DNA of 64,000 nucleotides, taken from contig NZ_QBUH01000005.1 in assembly GCF_003058195.1 (NCBI RefSeq), positions 310,001-374,000 of the forward strand. Reading direction: 5' to 3'. Source of the stretch: Elizabethkingia sp. YR214 (lineage in GTDB: Bacteria > Bacteroidota > Bacteroidia > Flavobacteriales > Weeksellaceae). The notes under the pieces are model-generated. The model did not search any database. It saw only the letters and a list, made by a program, of their open reading frames with translations, and was not told the DNA's origin. Positions 35,371 through 43,264 of this stretch are shown here, piece by piece; position 1 is the stretch's first letter, and each line of letters starts with the position of its first letter. A program made the position numbers and the translations under genes.

Positions 35371-36096
35371 ATGAATCACATTCAGAATATAATATCCGAT
35401 ACCGATCACAGACCCTGGGAATTACCAAAAGGAAAATGGCAGTATTATCAAGAGTGGAACGATGCTTTATTCTTGCATTTTGAAGTAGATTTCAGTCTTC
35501 TCAGAAAGCTTGTTCCTGATAATTTAAATATTGACAGCTTCGAAGGAAAATATTACATCTCTGTCGTCGCTTTCAAGATGGAAAAAATACGTCCAAGAAA
35601 TCTTCCATCAATAGGTTTTATTTCAGATTTCTATGAAATAAATGTCCGTACTTATATAAACAATGATGATAAGCAGGGTGTGTATTTCCTCAATATTGAA
35701 GCTGAAAAACAACTTTCAGCTTTTGTAGCCAGAACGCTTTCTGGCCTCCCTTATGAGAAATCAAAAATAACGCGCAGTACAAATCTGTATAACAACAGAA
35801 ATACAGAAAAAGAGTTCTCACTTGTGGCACATTTTGAACCTCATGAAAAAATAGGAAGTAAAACTGCATTAGATTTATGGCTAACAGAAAGATACTGTCT
35901 TTACCTTACCAAAGATCACAAAACCTTAAGGTATGATATTCACCATGCCGAATGGCCTTTGTATTCGGTGAACAAATCCGAAATTTCTTTAGACTATCGT
36001 TTCGGAACGATCAGCCTTAATGTAGAAAACATTATAGATTATCATTATTCTCCGGGAGTAAAAGTGCTTTCCTGGAAAGCAGAAATTCTGGATTAA
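35371..36096 (+). CDS. DUF2071 (YqjF-like) protein
   Basis: 241 residues from ATG 35371, 1 nt after the preceding stop; a TTG five codons upstream would overlap the hydrolase gene and is less likely. The family pattern is clear: RPWELPKGKWQYYQEWNDALFLHFEVD, LRKLVPDNLNIDSFEGKYYISVVAF and SFYEINVRTYI-like strands, with a terminal SPGVKVLSWKAE. YqjF-type proteins belong to the acetoacetate-decarboxylase-like superfamily but lack an established reaction; the family is common and cytoplasmic. It is coupled to the serine hydrolase gene and ends at a bidirectional hairpin. Confidence 0.85.
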   Translation: MNHIQNIISDTDHRPWELPKGKWQYYQEWNDALFLHFEVDFSLLRKLVPDNLNIDSFEGKYYISVVAFKMEKIRPRNLPSIGFISDFYEINVRTYINNDDKQGVYFLNIEAEKQLSAFVARTLSGLPYEKSKITRSTNLYNNRNTEKEFSLVAHFEPHEKIGSKTALDLWLTERYCLYLTKDHKTLRYDIHHAEWPLYSVNKSEISLDYRFGTISLNVENIIDYHYSPGVKVLSWKAEILD

Positions 36097-36106
36097 ATTC
36101 AAAATA

Positions 36107-36137
36107 AAACCCGCATCAGAATCTGATGCGGGTTTTT
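36107..36137. terminator. Bidirectional terminator between DUF2071 and TonB receptor genes
   Basis: AAACCCGCATCAGA (36108-36121) / TCTGATGCGGGTTT (36123-36136), A-rich before and T5 after; serves convergent genes. Confidence 0.8.
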
Positions 36138-36147
36138 AATGTATCAA

Positions 36148-38928
36148 TTAGAAATTAAAATTAAGTCTTGTAAACACATAGCGTCCATTCATTCCGAACT
36201 GCGATGTGGATCTGGTATATACAAACTGATCGTTGTTGGATGATACCGGAAGGTTTCTGGAAGGATAAACATCAAATACATTGTTAGCTCCCAATGTCAA
36301 ACTAATGTTTTTGCTAAATCCATAAGCTACAGAAAGGTCAGTTATAACTCTATCAGACATAATCTGGTGAGTATCCGGTTGTACAATTACATCTGCCCCT
36401 GTAACCTTACCGTAATAAGTATTTCTTACATACACATCTAACTTACCAAATTGCAAAGTATGCGCAAGGCTGGCCTTCACCCTTGGCACCGCTTCTTCTA
36501 AATAAACTCTGGATTTTTCAGAAAAATACACATTGTCTAAACCAGCGTTATGCAATAGATCTGATGAATGAATATCTCCTACTCTTTTTGTTTTGTTCAG
36601 GTTAATAGCAAAATCATTTTTCAAAGAAAAGCCTGCTGTTTTATAGTTATGACTGATTACAACATCTACTCCACGGGTTTCAGTATCTATAGCATTAGCA
36701 AAAAACTGAGCTCCGTCAACACCTAAAGCATTCATAGTATTATTTACTTCTTGTTGCTCAGGAGTAAGATTTGTTCCTTTAAACTTAGAAAATAAGTCAG
36801 TAAGTACAATTCTATTCTTTACTTTAATCCAGTAACCATCAGCCGTAATATTCAGGTTTAATGCCGGGATTTTATAAGTAAATCCTGCACTTACAGACTG
36901 AGAAGTTTCCTGCTTTAGCTTCGGTATACCAAAACCTCTTGCAATTTGAGAATCATTACTAAATGTTCCTACTTCTTGAATTTCCCCTATTGGATTTCCA
37001 GGTATTGTAACATATAAACTTGATGTTGTATTATAATAAATCTGGTGGATAGATGGCGCTCTGAATCCTGTAGATCCGGCAAATCTAAAGTTAAGATCTT
37101 TAGTAAGCTTTATACGGGAAGCCAACTTGAAGTTAACTGTATTGCCGAAGTCTGAATAATTTTCATAACGCACAGCTCCGTCTACCAATAACCAATTGGT
37201 AAAGTTAACTTCTGCATCTGCATAAGCAGCATAAGAATTACGATTTTTACTTACTGCATTCACACTTCTGTATCCGCTAAATACTTGTGATCCTCCAGGC
37301 AATGCATTACCAAAAAAATCTGTTGGCCTTAGTTGATTTACATAGTCTGTAACCGGATTTCCATTAATATCATATGTAAGATAAGAAGCTGGCTCCCCTT
37401 CATTTATTTTAAAATTTTCGTGTCTTTGCTCACCACCAAAAGCAAAGTTTAATCCCTCAAAAACATCAAACTTTTTACTAAAGTCCAGATTAATGGTATT
37501 TTGTAAAAATCTAAGTCCCCCTGCTTTAAATTTACTTGGAGAATTAAATCTTAAACTGGTATTCCCTGTATTACTGATAGTATAATCAAAAGAGTTTTGC
37601 CCAAAAGTATTGCTAAAATCCACATTCCAGCCATCCCATGTTCCTTTCACACCTGCAGAAAGTGATACATCTTGTATATCTGTATTAATCTTAGGTAAAT
37701 AACCATCTAAATAAAGCCCTGTAAATGTCCTGGACTGATTTGGCTTTCTGAAGAAACCTCCTGAAGTCCCGTATCTGTATCCATAACCACCGAATGTATA
37801 TACTTTCCAGGTATCATTTAACGGGATTTCGGCATTTACAAAAATCTGATTGTTATTCAGTTTGGACTGCCCAACCCACATATTAAAGTCACGTTTGTCC
37901 TGTCCTCTGTAGGCTAGTTCCTGATCTGTATAATTATTTCCTAAAAGTCCCTGAAGTGCTGAAATACTACCGGCATTCTGAATTTGTTGCTGATAAGCAT
38001 TATCAAAATAATTTACTTTTTGTGCATATTGTTTTATAACTCCAATCAATTGTTGCTGTTGCTGGTTGTTAAGCTGATCCATACGTGTAAAATATGATGA
38101 AAGGTTTACACCTCCTTCGGCTGCTCTCTTTTCGATAGCATTATAAGCATTGTATATATTTCCGCTTTCAACACCTGCACGGAAAGTAGGGTTCCTGTAC
38201 TGGGAAGAAAAAGTTACATTAACAAACCCTCCTTTTCGGCCAACTTTAGCACCATAATTAAGGTCTACCTGAATCTGATCTCCATCCCAGTTCCCTGTAT
38301 GATTCTTTGCTGCATCTGTTAAATAACCTCCATAGCTAACCTGCCCTGTAAGTTTCCCTGTATCTCTTTTTAACTGTAAGTTCATAACCCCTGCGATAGC
38401 ATCTGATCCATATTGCGCAGAAGCACCATCACGCAACACTTCGATTCTGCTTAAAGCAAAAGAAGGGATTGCATTAAGGTCGGTTCCTACAGTACCTCTT
38501 CCGGGAGAACCATTTACATTGATTAAAGCTGAAGTATGTCGTCTTTTACCATTAACCAAAACCAAAACCTGGTCTGGCCCCAAACCTCTTAACTGTGCAG
38601 GATCCAGGTGGTCGGTACCATCTGCATTGGTTTGTACTGTAGACGTAAAAGATGGCGCTACAGCATTAAGAATCTGGTTAATATTGGTTTGTGGTAATAC
38701 TAAAGATGTTTCTTTAAGATTGAAAACATCCACCGGAACCGGGCTATCTGCTTTAGACCGCCCTCCGGAACGTGAACCTACAATAACAACCTCGTCAATA
38801 CTTTTATCTTTAAGGCTGTCTTTTTTTGTTTCCTGTCCGTATACTTGCCCAAAACCGACAAAAAACAGAACAGAAGCTGTAAGTACAACTCTGGATTTTT
38901 TTTCAGTCAAAATGTTTTTCTTTATCAT
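36148..38928 (-). CDS. TonB-dependent outer-membrane receptor under SAM riboswitch control
   Basis: 926 residues. Signal peptide (SRVVLTASVLFFVGFGQVYGQ), TonB-box-like SIDEVVIVGSRSG, a plug domain with ADSPVPVDVFNLKET and NGKRRHTSALINVNGSPGRG followed by RIEVLRDGASAQYGSDAIAGVMNLQLK, then a long barrel ending YVFTRLNFNF. It lacks SusC features and has no SusD gene. The 190-nt leader carries a SAM-I-like aptamer (38995-39086) and a terminator (38948-38976), so expression should rise when S-adenosylmethionine is low. The natural reading is uptake of methionine, a methionine peptide or a related sulfur compound across the outer membrane; this ligand is inference. Confidence 0.94.
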   Translation of the reverse strand: MIKKNILTEKKSRVVLTASVLFFVGFGQVYGQETKKDSLKDKSIDEVVIVGSRSGGRSKADSPVPVDVFNLKETSLVLPQTNINQILNAVAPSFTSTVQTNADGTDHLDPAQLRGLGPDQVLVLVNGKRRHTSALINVNGSPGRGTVGTDLNAIPSFALSRIEVLRDGASAQYGSDAIAGVMNLQLKRDTGKLTGQVSYGGYLTDAAKNHTGNWDGDQIQVDLNYGAKVGRKGGFVNVTFSSQYRNPTFRAGVESGNIYNAYNAIEKRAAEGGVNLSSYFTRMDQLNNQQQQQLIGVIKQYAQKVNYFDNAYQQQIQNAGSISALQGLLGNNYTDQELAYRGQDKRDFNMWVGQSKLNNNQIFVNAEIPLNDTWKVYTFGGYGYRYGTSGGFFRKPNQSRTFTGLYLDGYLPKINTDIQDVSLSAGVKGTWDGWNVDFSNTFGQNSFDYTISNTGNTSLRFNSPSKFKAGGLRFLQNTINLDFSKKFDVFEGLNFAFGGEQRHENFKINEGEPASYLTYDINGNPVTDYVNQLRPTDFFGNALPGGSQVFSGYRSVNAVSKNRNSYAAYADAEVNFTNWLLVDGAVRYENYSDFGNTVNFKLASRIKLTKDLNFRFAGSTGFRAPSIHQIYYNTTSSLYVTIPGNPIGEIQEVGTFSNDSQIARGFGIPKLKQETSQSVSAGFTYKIPALNLNITADGYWIKVKNRIVLTDLFSKFKGTNLTPEQQEVNNTMNALGVDGAQFFANAIDTETRGVDVVISHNYKTAGFSLKNDFAINLNKTKRVGDIHSSDLLHNAGLDNVYFSEKSRVYLEEAVPRVKASLAHTLQFGKLDVYVRNTYYGKVTGADVIVQPDTHQIMSDRVITDLSVAYGFSKNISLTLGANNVFDVYPSRNLPVSSNNDQFVYTRSTSQFGMNGRYVFTRLNFNF

Positions 38929-38947
38929 ATTCTAATATTTTTGGATT

Positions 38948-38976
38948 AAAAAACCTCATTAGTAAAGCTAATGAGG
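38948..38976 (-). terminator. Expression-platform terminator of the SAM riboswitch
   Basis: Minus-strand stem CCTCATTAG (38976-38968) / CTAATGAGG (38962-38954), loop CTTTA, followed by six T (38953-38948). It lies between the aptamer and the receptor ATG, hence premature termination. Confidence 0.8.
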
Positions 38977-38994
38977 CATTGCATTATATCTTTA

Positions 38995-39086
38995 CTTATT
39001 TTCCCTTTCGGCTGAATGTAACACCTTACCTTTCGGCAGGTTGTTAAGACTTCATCGGTTCAGTTCCCTCCGTCTTTCTTAATAAG
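38995..39086 (-). promoter_or_regulatory. SAM-I type riboswitch aptamer
   Basis: On the minus strand the element begins CTTATTAAGAAAGACGGAGG and closes with AATAAG, which pairs with CTTATT as helix P1. In between are the class hallmarks in order: GGAGGGAACTG, ACCGATGAAG, TTAACAACCTGCC, AAGGTGTTACATTC and GCCGAAAGGG. These parallel the SAM-I consensus (GAGGGA-ctggCCC-TGAAaCC-GGCAACC-aaGGTGCtaattCC). Some positions differ from the textbook form (AACAACC for GGCAACC), as seen in Bacteroidota versions. A consensus promoter precedes it and a terminator follows. Confidence 0.85.
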
Positions 39087-39114
39087 CTATTAATTCTGTG
39101 AAATAATTTCGGTA

Positions 39115-39145
39115 CAAAGATATAAAAAATCTAAAATACTACAAA
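39115..39145 (-). promoter_or_regulatory. Promoter of the SAM riboswitch-receptor transcript
   Basis: TTTG (39145-39142), 19-nt spacer, TATCTTTG (39122-39115): full match to the Bacteroidota consensus. Predicted start near 39108, about 22 nt before the aptamer. Confidence 0.7.
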
Positions 39146-39161
39146 TTTGATAGGAGTTATT

Positions 39162-39695
39162 TTATTCTTTTATTTTTGATTTAAACTTTGACTGAAATTT
39201 ATCCCATTCATCTCTCGTCTTTATCGTTTTATAAGCTTCCGTAGAAATAAGGCTCAGATATGGTTCCATTTCTTTCGGAGTAAAGAACCCCATAAGATTT
39301 GTAATCTGCATATAATCTTCGTCCATAAAAACTGTAGACGGATATGAGTATATATTCATGAATCGTGCAAACTCATGTTGTACTCCTCTGCCCGGTGTTT
39401 TTTTAAAATTAGGATTATCGAAATCTCTACCATTAAAAAATAATTTCTCTTTTCCTTCCGCATTGAATTTTACCGGGTAAAAATTATCATTGATAAATTT
39501 AGAAATAATTGGATTTGTATAAGTCTGATTGTCCATCATTTTACAAGGCCCACACCAGTCAGCATAAAAGTCAATCAGAATTTTCTTAGGCTTTTTCTTC
39601 ATAGCGTCCATAGCATCCGCCATAGTCATCCATTTAACCTGACTATATCCAAAGCTTATAAAAAGTACACTGAAAAATAAAATTATTCTCTTCAT
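39162..39695 (-). CDS. Exported thioredoxin-fold protein
   Basis: 177 residues from ATG 39695 (a TTG three codons upstream is less likely). Signal peptide MKRIILFFSVLFISFGYSQ, then a thioredoxin fold with redox motif YADWCGPCKMMDNQTY (Cys-Gly-Pro-Cys) and cis-Pro in IYSYPSTVFMDED. The opening WMTMADAMDAMKKKPKKILIDFYA resembles the DsbD C-terminal-domain type that supplies electrons to periplasmic thiols. It lies 32 nt downstream of the first POT-transporter gene on the same strand and may be part of that transcript. The TonB receptor promoter begins just beyond its end. Likely role: disulfide reduction in the periplasm. Confidence 0.88.
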   Translation of the reverse strand: MKRIILFFSVLFISFGYSQVKWMTMADAMDAMKKKPKKILIDFYADWCGPCKMMDNQTYTNPIISKFINDNFYPVKFNAEGKEKLFFNGRDFDNPNFKKTPGRGVQHEFARFMNIYSYPSTVFMDEDYMQITNLMGFFTPKEMEPYLSLISTEAYKTIKTRDEWDKFQSKFKSKIKE

Positions 39696-39727
39696 CTTAT
39701 TCAAATTTAGGCATTGTTATGAATATA

Positions 39728-41242
39728 TTAACGCACTTCCTGCATTAATTTTTTCACCACAGGCGATATCAAAATCAATACCACTCCGGCTATTAATGCA
39801 TAGATACCCAACATTTTATAACCTTCTGTATAAGTCAACAGTGATTCAGCCGGTGCTGCATTCTCTTTAGCCTGCGCCAATCCTGCACCAATAAGTCCAG
39901 CTACATACTGTCCATAGGCAGAAGCCAGAAACCACATTCCCATCATAATACCCTGCAGTCTTGCCGGAGATAATTTCGTCATAATAGACAATCCAATCGG
40001 TGACAAACAAAGCTCACCAAAAGTAATTACCAACATTGCCAGAGTAAATATATTAAGTGAAGAGATTCCGTTTACAGAAAAGAATCTTGTCGCAAATAAT
40101 ACATAATACCCTAATCCTAAAAATATAAAACCTAAACCAAACTTAATAATTGTATTAGGTTCAAATTTCTTTTTCCCTAACCATAACCATAATAGCCCAA
40201 ATAAAGGCGCTAATAGAATAATGAAGAAAGCTCCGCCCGAATTATTCACCCCATTAGGGTCAACAGTAACTCCTAATAATGAATCGTTCAGATTCTTTGC
40301 AGCAAAAATACTTAGTGAGCCACCACTCTGCTCATAAATACCCCAGAAGATAATAGAGAACAGAATAAATACTAAAGCTGCGATCAACTTCATTCTTTCT
40401 TTAGCAGTTACTTTTGTCATTTCATAGAAAAGATAAAGCAAGGTCAATGGTCCGATTGTATACATAAAATAGTCAGTATACTCAGTTTTGGAAACCATAA
40501 TCTGGATCAAAGGAATAAATAATAATGTACCAGCGTACACAGCATATTCAGACCACTTAGGTAGTGGTTTTGATTTTACTATTGCGTCAGGGTGTCCCGG
40601 TTGTAATCCAATAGGACCTAAACGGCGTTTTGTAAAATTAAAGTTAATAAGACTAATCAACATTCCTACTGCCGCCAGTCCAAAGGCTACATTCCAACGG
40701 TGTGGTTCTTCGATTATGGAAGACAGCATATAGCCTTTTCCTATGGCTACACATATGTAGCCTCCAAGGAAAGCACCAAGATTAATCCCAGCATAAAACA
40801 AAGAGAAACCCGCGTCTGTACGATGGTCTCCCTCTTTATAAAGTTCTCCTACCATTGTGGAGATATTCGGTTTGAAAAATCCTGTACCAATAATAATAAA
40901 GGCCAGACCGAAAAAGAAAAATTTGTGGGGATCTATTGCCAGAAGGACACTTCCTACAATCATTAAAGAACCTCCCCAGAATAAAGATTTGCGGAAACCT
41001 AATATCTTATCCGCAAAAAGTCCGCCTACAAATGTAAACGCATATACAAAAGCTTGTGTAGCTCCATACTGAAGGTTAGCCTGCACTTCTGCAAAATTTA
41101 GCTGGTGAATCATAAAAAACACCAACATCCCCCTCATTCCGTAGAAACAAAAACGTTCCCACATTTCAGAAAAGAAAAGACTCCAAATCTGTCTTGGATA
41201 TTTGCCTTTAAAATCCTGAATTTGCTCTAATGTTAAACTCAT
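39728..41242 (-). CDS. Proton-dependent oligopeptide transporter (POT/PTR2), copy A
   Basis: 504 residues with about 12-14 transmembrane helices, inner membrane. The POT signature ExxER is in FFSEMWERFCFYGMRGMLVFFM; the second POT motif is FKPNISTMVGELY (with FYAGINLGAFLGGY). The late helix GELCLSPIGLSIMTKLSPARLQGIMMGMWFLA is typical. These carriers import di- and tripeptides with protons. It is the third of three consecutive POT genes downstream of DPP IV. The copies are paralogues of clearly different sequence, so they probably differ in peptide preference. Separated from copy B by 130 nt with a strong hairpin, so it likely has its own promoter. Confidence 0.93.
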   Translation of the reverse strand: MSLTLEQIQDFKGKYPRQIWSLFFSEMWERFCFYGMRGMLVFFMIHQLNFAEVQANLQYGATQAFVYAFTFVGGLFADKILGFRKSLFWGGSLMIVGSVLLAIDPHKFFFFGLAFIIIGTGFFKPNISTMVGELYKEGDHRTDAGFSLFYAGINLGAFLGGYICVAIGKGYMLSSIIEEPHRWNVAFGLAAVGMLISLINFNFTKRRLGPIGLQPGHPDAIVKSKPLPKWSEYAVYAGTLLFIPLIQIMVSKTEYTDYFMYTIGPLTLLYLFYEMTKVTAKERMKLIAALVFILFSIIFWGIYEQSGGSLSIFAAKNLNDSLLGVTVDPNGVNNSGGAFFIILLAPLFGLLWLWLGKKKFEPNTIIKFGLGFIFLGLGYYVLFATRFFSVNGISSLNIFTLAMLVITFGELCLSPIGLSIMTKLSPARLQGIMMGMWFLASAYGQYVAGLIGAGLAQAKENAAPAESLLTYTEGYKMLGIYALIAGVVLILISPVVKKLMQEVR

Positions 41243-41313
41243 TAATCATTACATATTTAATTAATCTCCGTGAAGTTGTTTTTTTTGATAAAAAACAATC
41301 TGACCAAATTACG

Positions 41314-41342
41314 AAAAAACCTCTGATTGCTCAGAGGTTTTT
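41314..41342 (-). terminator. Terminator of POT copy B
   Basis: Arms AAAAACCTCTGA (41315-41326) / TCAGAGGTTTTT (41331-41342), perfect; T-rich on both strands. Confidence 0.8.
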
Positions 41343-41372
41343 ATAATTATATTGCCATGAAATAGTATAATC

Positions 41373-43082
41373 TTATTTTATACCATTCATCATTTTCTTT
41401 AAAAGAGGAGATATTAAAGCTAATATTACAGATGCAATACCACATAATACCACAAAAACCATAAAGAATTCGAATAAGTTATGGATTTCAAATCCGGCAA
41501 ATGTATGATTCTCCAAAGGAATTTGATTCTTTGTCAGTAAATCAGTTTGCGCTGCTGTAAGGGTAACTTTTTTATCTAAAACATCCTGAAGATTAACTCC
41601 TAGCTCTTGTGCTTTTTTAAATTTATCTCCTGTTGCCGGAAGAATAGATCCTAAGATACCTGCCAAAGCATATCCTGCAGCATTGGAAATAAAGAATACA
41701 CCATATAACAATGAAGCAAATCTTTTAGGTGCTAATTTACCTACCAAAGAAAGGCCAATTGGTGACAAACAAAGCTCTCCACAAGTCTGAATAAAATATA
41801 GTAATATTAACCACTTAATCGCTAATAAACCTGAACTTCCAAGATCTTTAACATTGTATGCTATAATAAAGTAAGATAATGCTATTAATGCAAGTCCAAA
41901 AGCCTGTTTCAATGGGGAAACAGGTTCCTTACCTGAAGCTCTTAATTTATCCCATAGCAAACTAAAAGGTACAGCTAAGATTACGACAAATATACCGTTA
42001 AAGATTTGTACCATAGAAGCTGGCATTTGCCATCCGAATAAGAATGTTCTGTCTGTTTGGTTAGAAGCAATAAAGGTTAAGGAAGAACCAGCCTGCTCAA
42101 ATGCTGCCCAGAAGAAGATAATAAAGAATGAAATAATATATATTACTAAGATTCTTTGAGTTTCAACTTTTGTAAGAGTTTTATCCAATAAAATAAGAAC
42201 GGCCAATGATATTCCCGAAGCATAAATAATAGGATAAATAATACCTTTTACTAACGTCCCAATCTCGAAGCTGCTAAAGAATATTTCATCTACTAAAAGG
42301 TATCTGAATCCGAAGAATAATGCTACTAAAAGCACAAGGAAAACTGCTAAAGATGAACCTGTGAACTTTGCCTGTTCTACAACTTCACCATCTGCGGCAT
42401 TCTTTGAAGGAAGGCCTCCAATAGGTTTACCTTCCGGTGTTATAACATATTTATTTTTAAGAATAAAGAACAGTATAGTTCCCAGCATCATAGCAATACC
42501 TGCCATTAGATATCCCCATTTGAATGCATGCACATCTTGTTTACCATCTGTAACTACATCTGCAAACATTGGTACAAAATACTGGCTTAAAAGTGCACCG
42601 ATATTAATACCCATGTAGAAAATAGTAAATGCTGAGTCCAGCTTTGTTTTTTCTTGTGGTGGATATAAACTTCCTACCATTGAAGAAATATTCGGTTTAA
42701 AGAAACCATTTCCGAAGATAATGACAAGTAGCCCTAGCCAGAATACATTTTTAGAAGATTCCAAACCTGTATCAAAAATACAAGCACTATAAAACAATAA
42801 TAGCTGTCCTACAGCCATTAGAGAACCACCTAAAATAATACAATTTCTGTTACCTAAATACTTATCGGAAATAAATCCGCCTAAAAGCGGTGTTAAATAG
42901 CAAAGTGCTAAGAAACCTCCATAAATGATCGAAGCATTTGATTCGCCAAGCATAAGAGCGTGAACCATGAAAAGCGTGAGAATAGCACGCATTCCGTAGA
43001 AGTTAAAACGCTCCCACATTTCTGTGCCGAACAATACCCATAAACCTTTTGGATGTCTCGACTGAGATTGAACTGTCTCCAT
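41373..43082 (-). CDS. Proton-dependent oligopeptide transporter (POT/PTR2), copy B
   Basis: 569 residues, multi-spanning inner-membrane protein. ExxER motif in LFGTEMWERFNFYGMRAILTLFM; second motif FFKPNISSMVGSLYPP with FYMGINIGALLSQYF; CGELCLSPIGLSLVGKLAPKRFASLLYGVFF near the end. Longer than copy A because of extended loops, including one after residue 480 (KKAQELGVNLQDVLDKKVTLTAAQ) between late helices. Predicted function: proton-coupled di-/tripeptide uptake. A minus-strand TATATTTG element lies at 43123-43116, and hairpins stand on both sides, so it may be transcribed separately. Confidence 0.93.
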   Translation of the reverse strand: METVQSQSRHPKGLWVLFGTEMWERFNFYGMRAILTLFMVHALMLGESNASIIYGGFLALCYLTPLLGGFISDKYLGNRNCIILGGSLMAVGQLLLFYSACIFDTGLESSKNVFWLGLLVIIFGNGFFKPNISSMVGSLYPPQEKTKLDSAFTIFYMGINIGALLSQYFVPMFADVVTDGKQDVHAFKWGYLMAGIAMMLGTILFFILKNKYVITPEGKPIGGLPSKNAADGEVVEQAKFTGSSLAVFLVLLVALFFGFRYLLVDEIFFSSFEIGTLVKGIIYPIIYASGISLAVLILLDKTLTKVETQRILVIYIISFFIIFFWAAFEQAGSSLTFIASNQTDRTFLFGWQMPASMVQIFNGIFVVILAVPFSLLWDKLRASGKEPVSPLKQAFGLALIALSYFIIAYNVKDLGSSGLLAIKWLILLYFIQTCGELCLSPIGLSLVGKLAPKRFASLLYGVFFISNAAGYALAGILGSILPATGDKFKKAQELGVNLQDVLDKKVTLTAAQTDLLTKNQIPLENHTFAGFEIHNLFEFFMVFVVLCGIASVILALISPLLKKMMNGIK

Positions 43083-43219
43083 ATTTTATTTAATGTTAAC
43101 TTTTGTTAAGATGAGCAAATATAGTTTTTTTTAGTAAGTAAGCCGGAATAATATTCAATATACACGTTGCTGTAATAACTTTATAGTTAATTATATTCCG
43201 GAAAAAGCTATATAAAAAG

Positions 43220-43251
43220 AAAAAAACCATCTTTTATTTCGGATGGTTTTT
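43220..43251 (-). terminator. Terminator of POT copy C
   Basis: Minus-strand AAAACCATC (43250-43242) / GATGGTTTT (43231-43223) followed by T-rich sequence to 43220. Confidence 0.75.
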
Positions 43252-43264
43252 ATCCGGACAATTT

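Noticed and set aside
36148-38928. SusC-like receptor
   Set aside because: No N-terminal carboxypeptidase-like domain and no SusD gene follows; the SAM riboswitch points to a different substrate.
38519-38935. Open plus-strand frame of 138 codons antisense to the TonB receptor
   Set aside because: Composition mirrors the receptor codons, no signal, domain or promoter of its own; a shadow.
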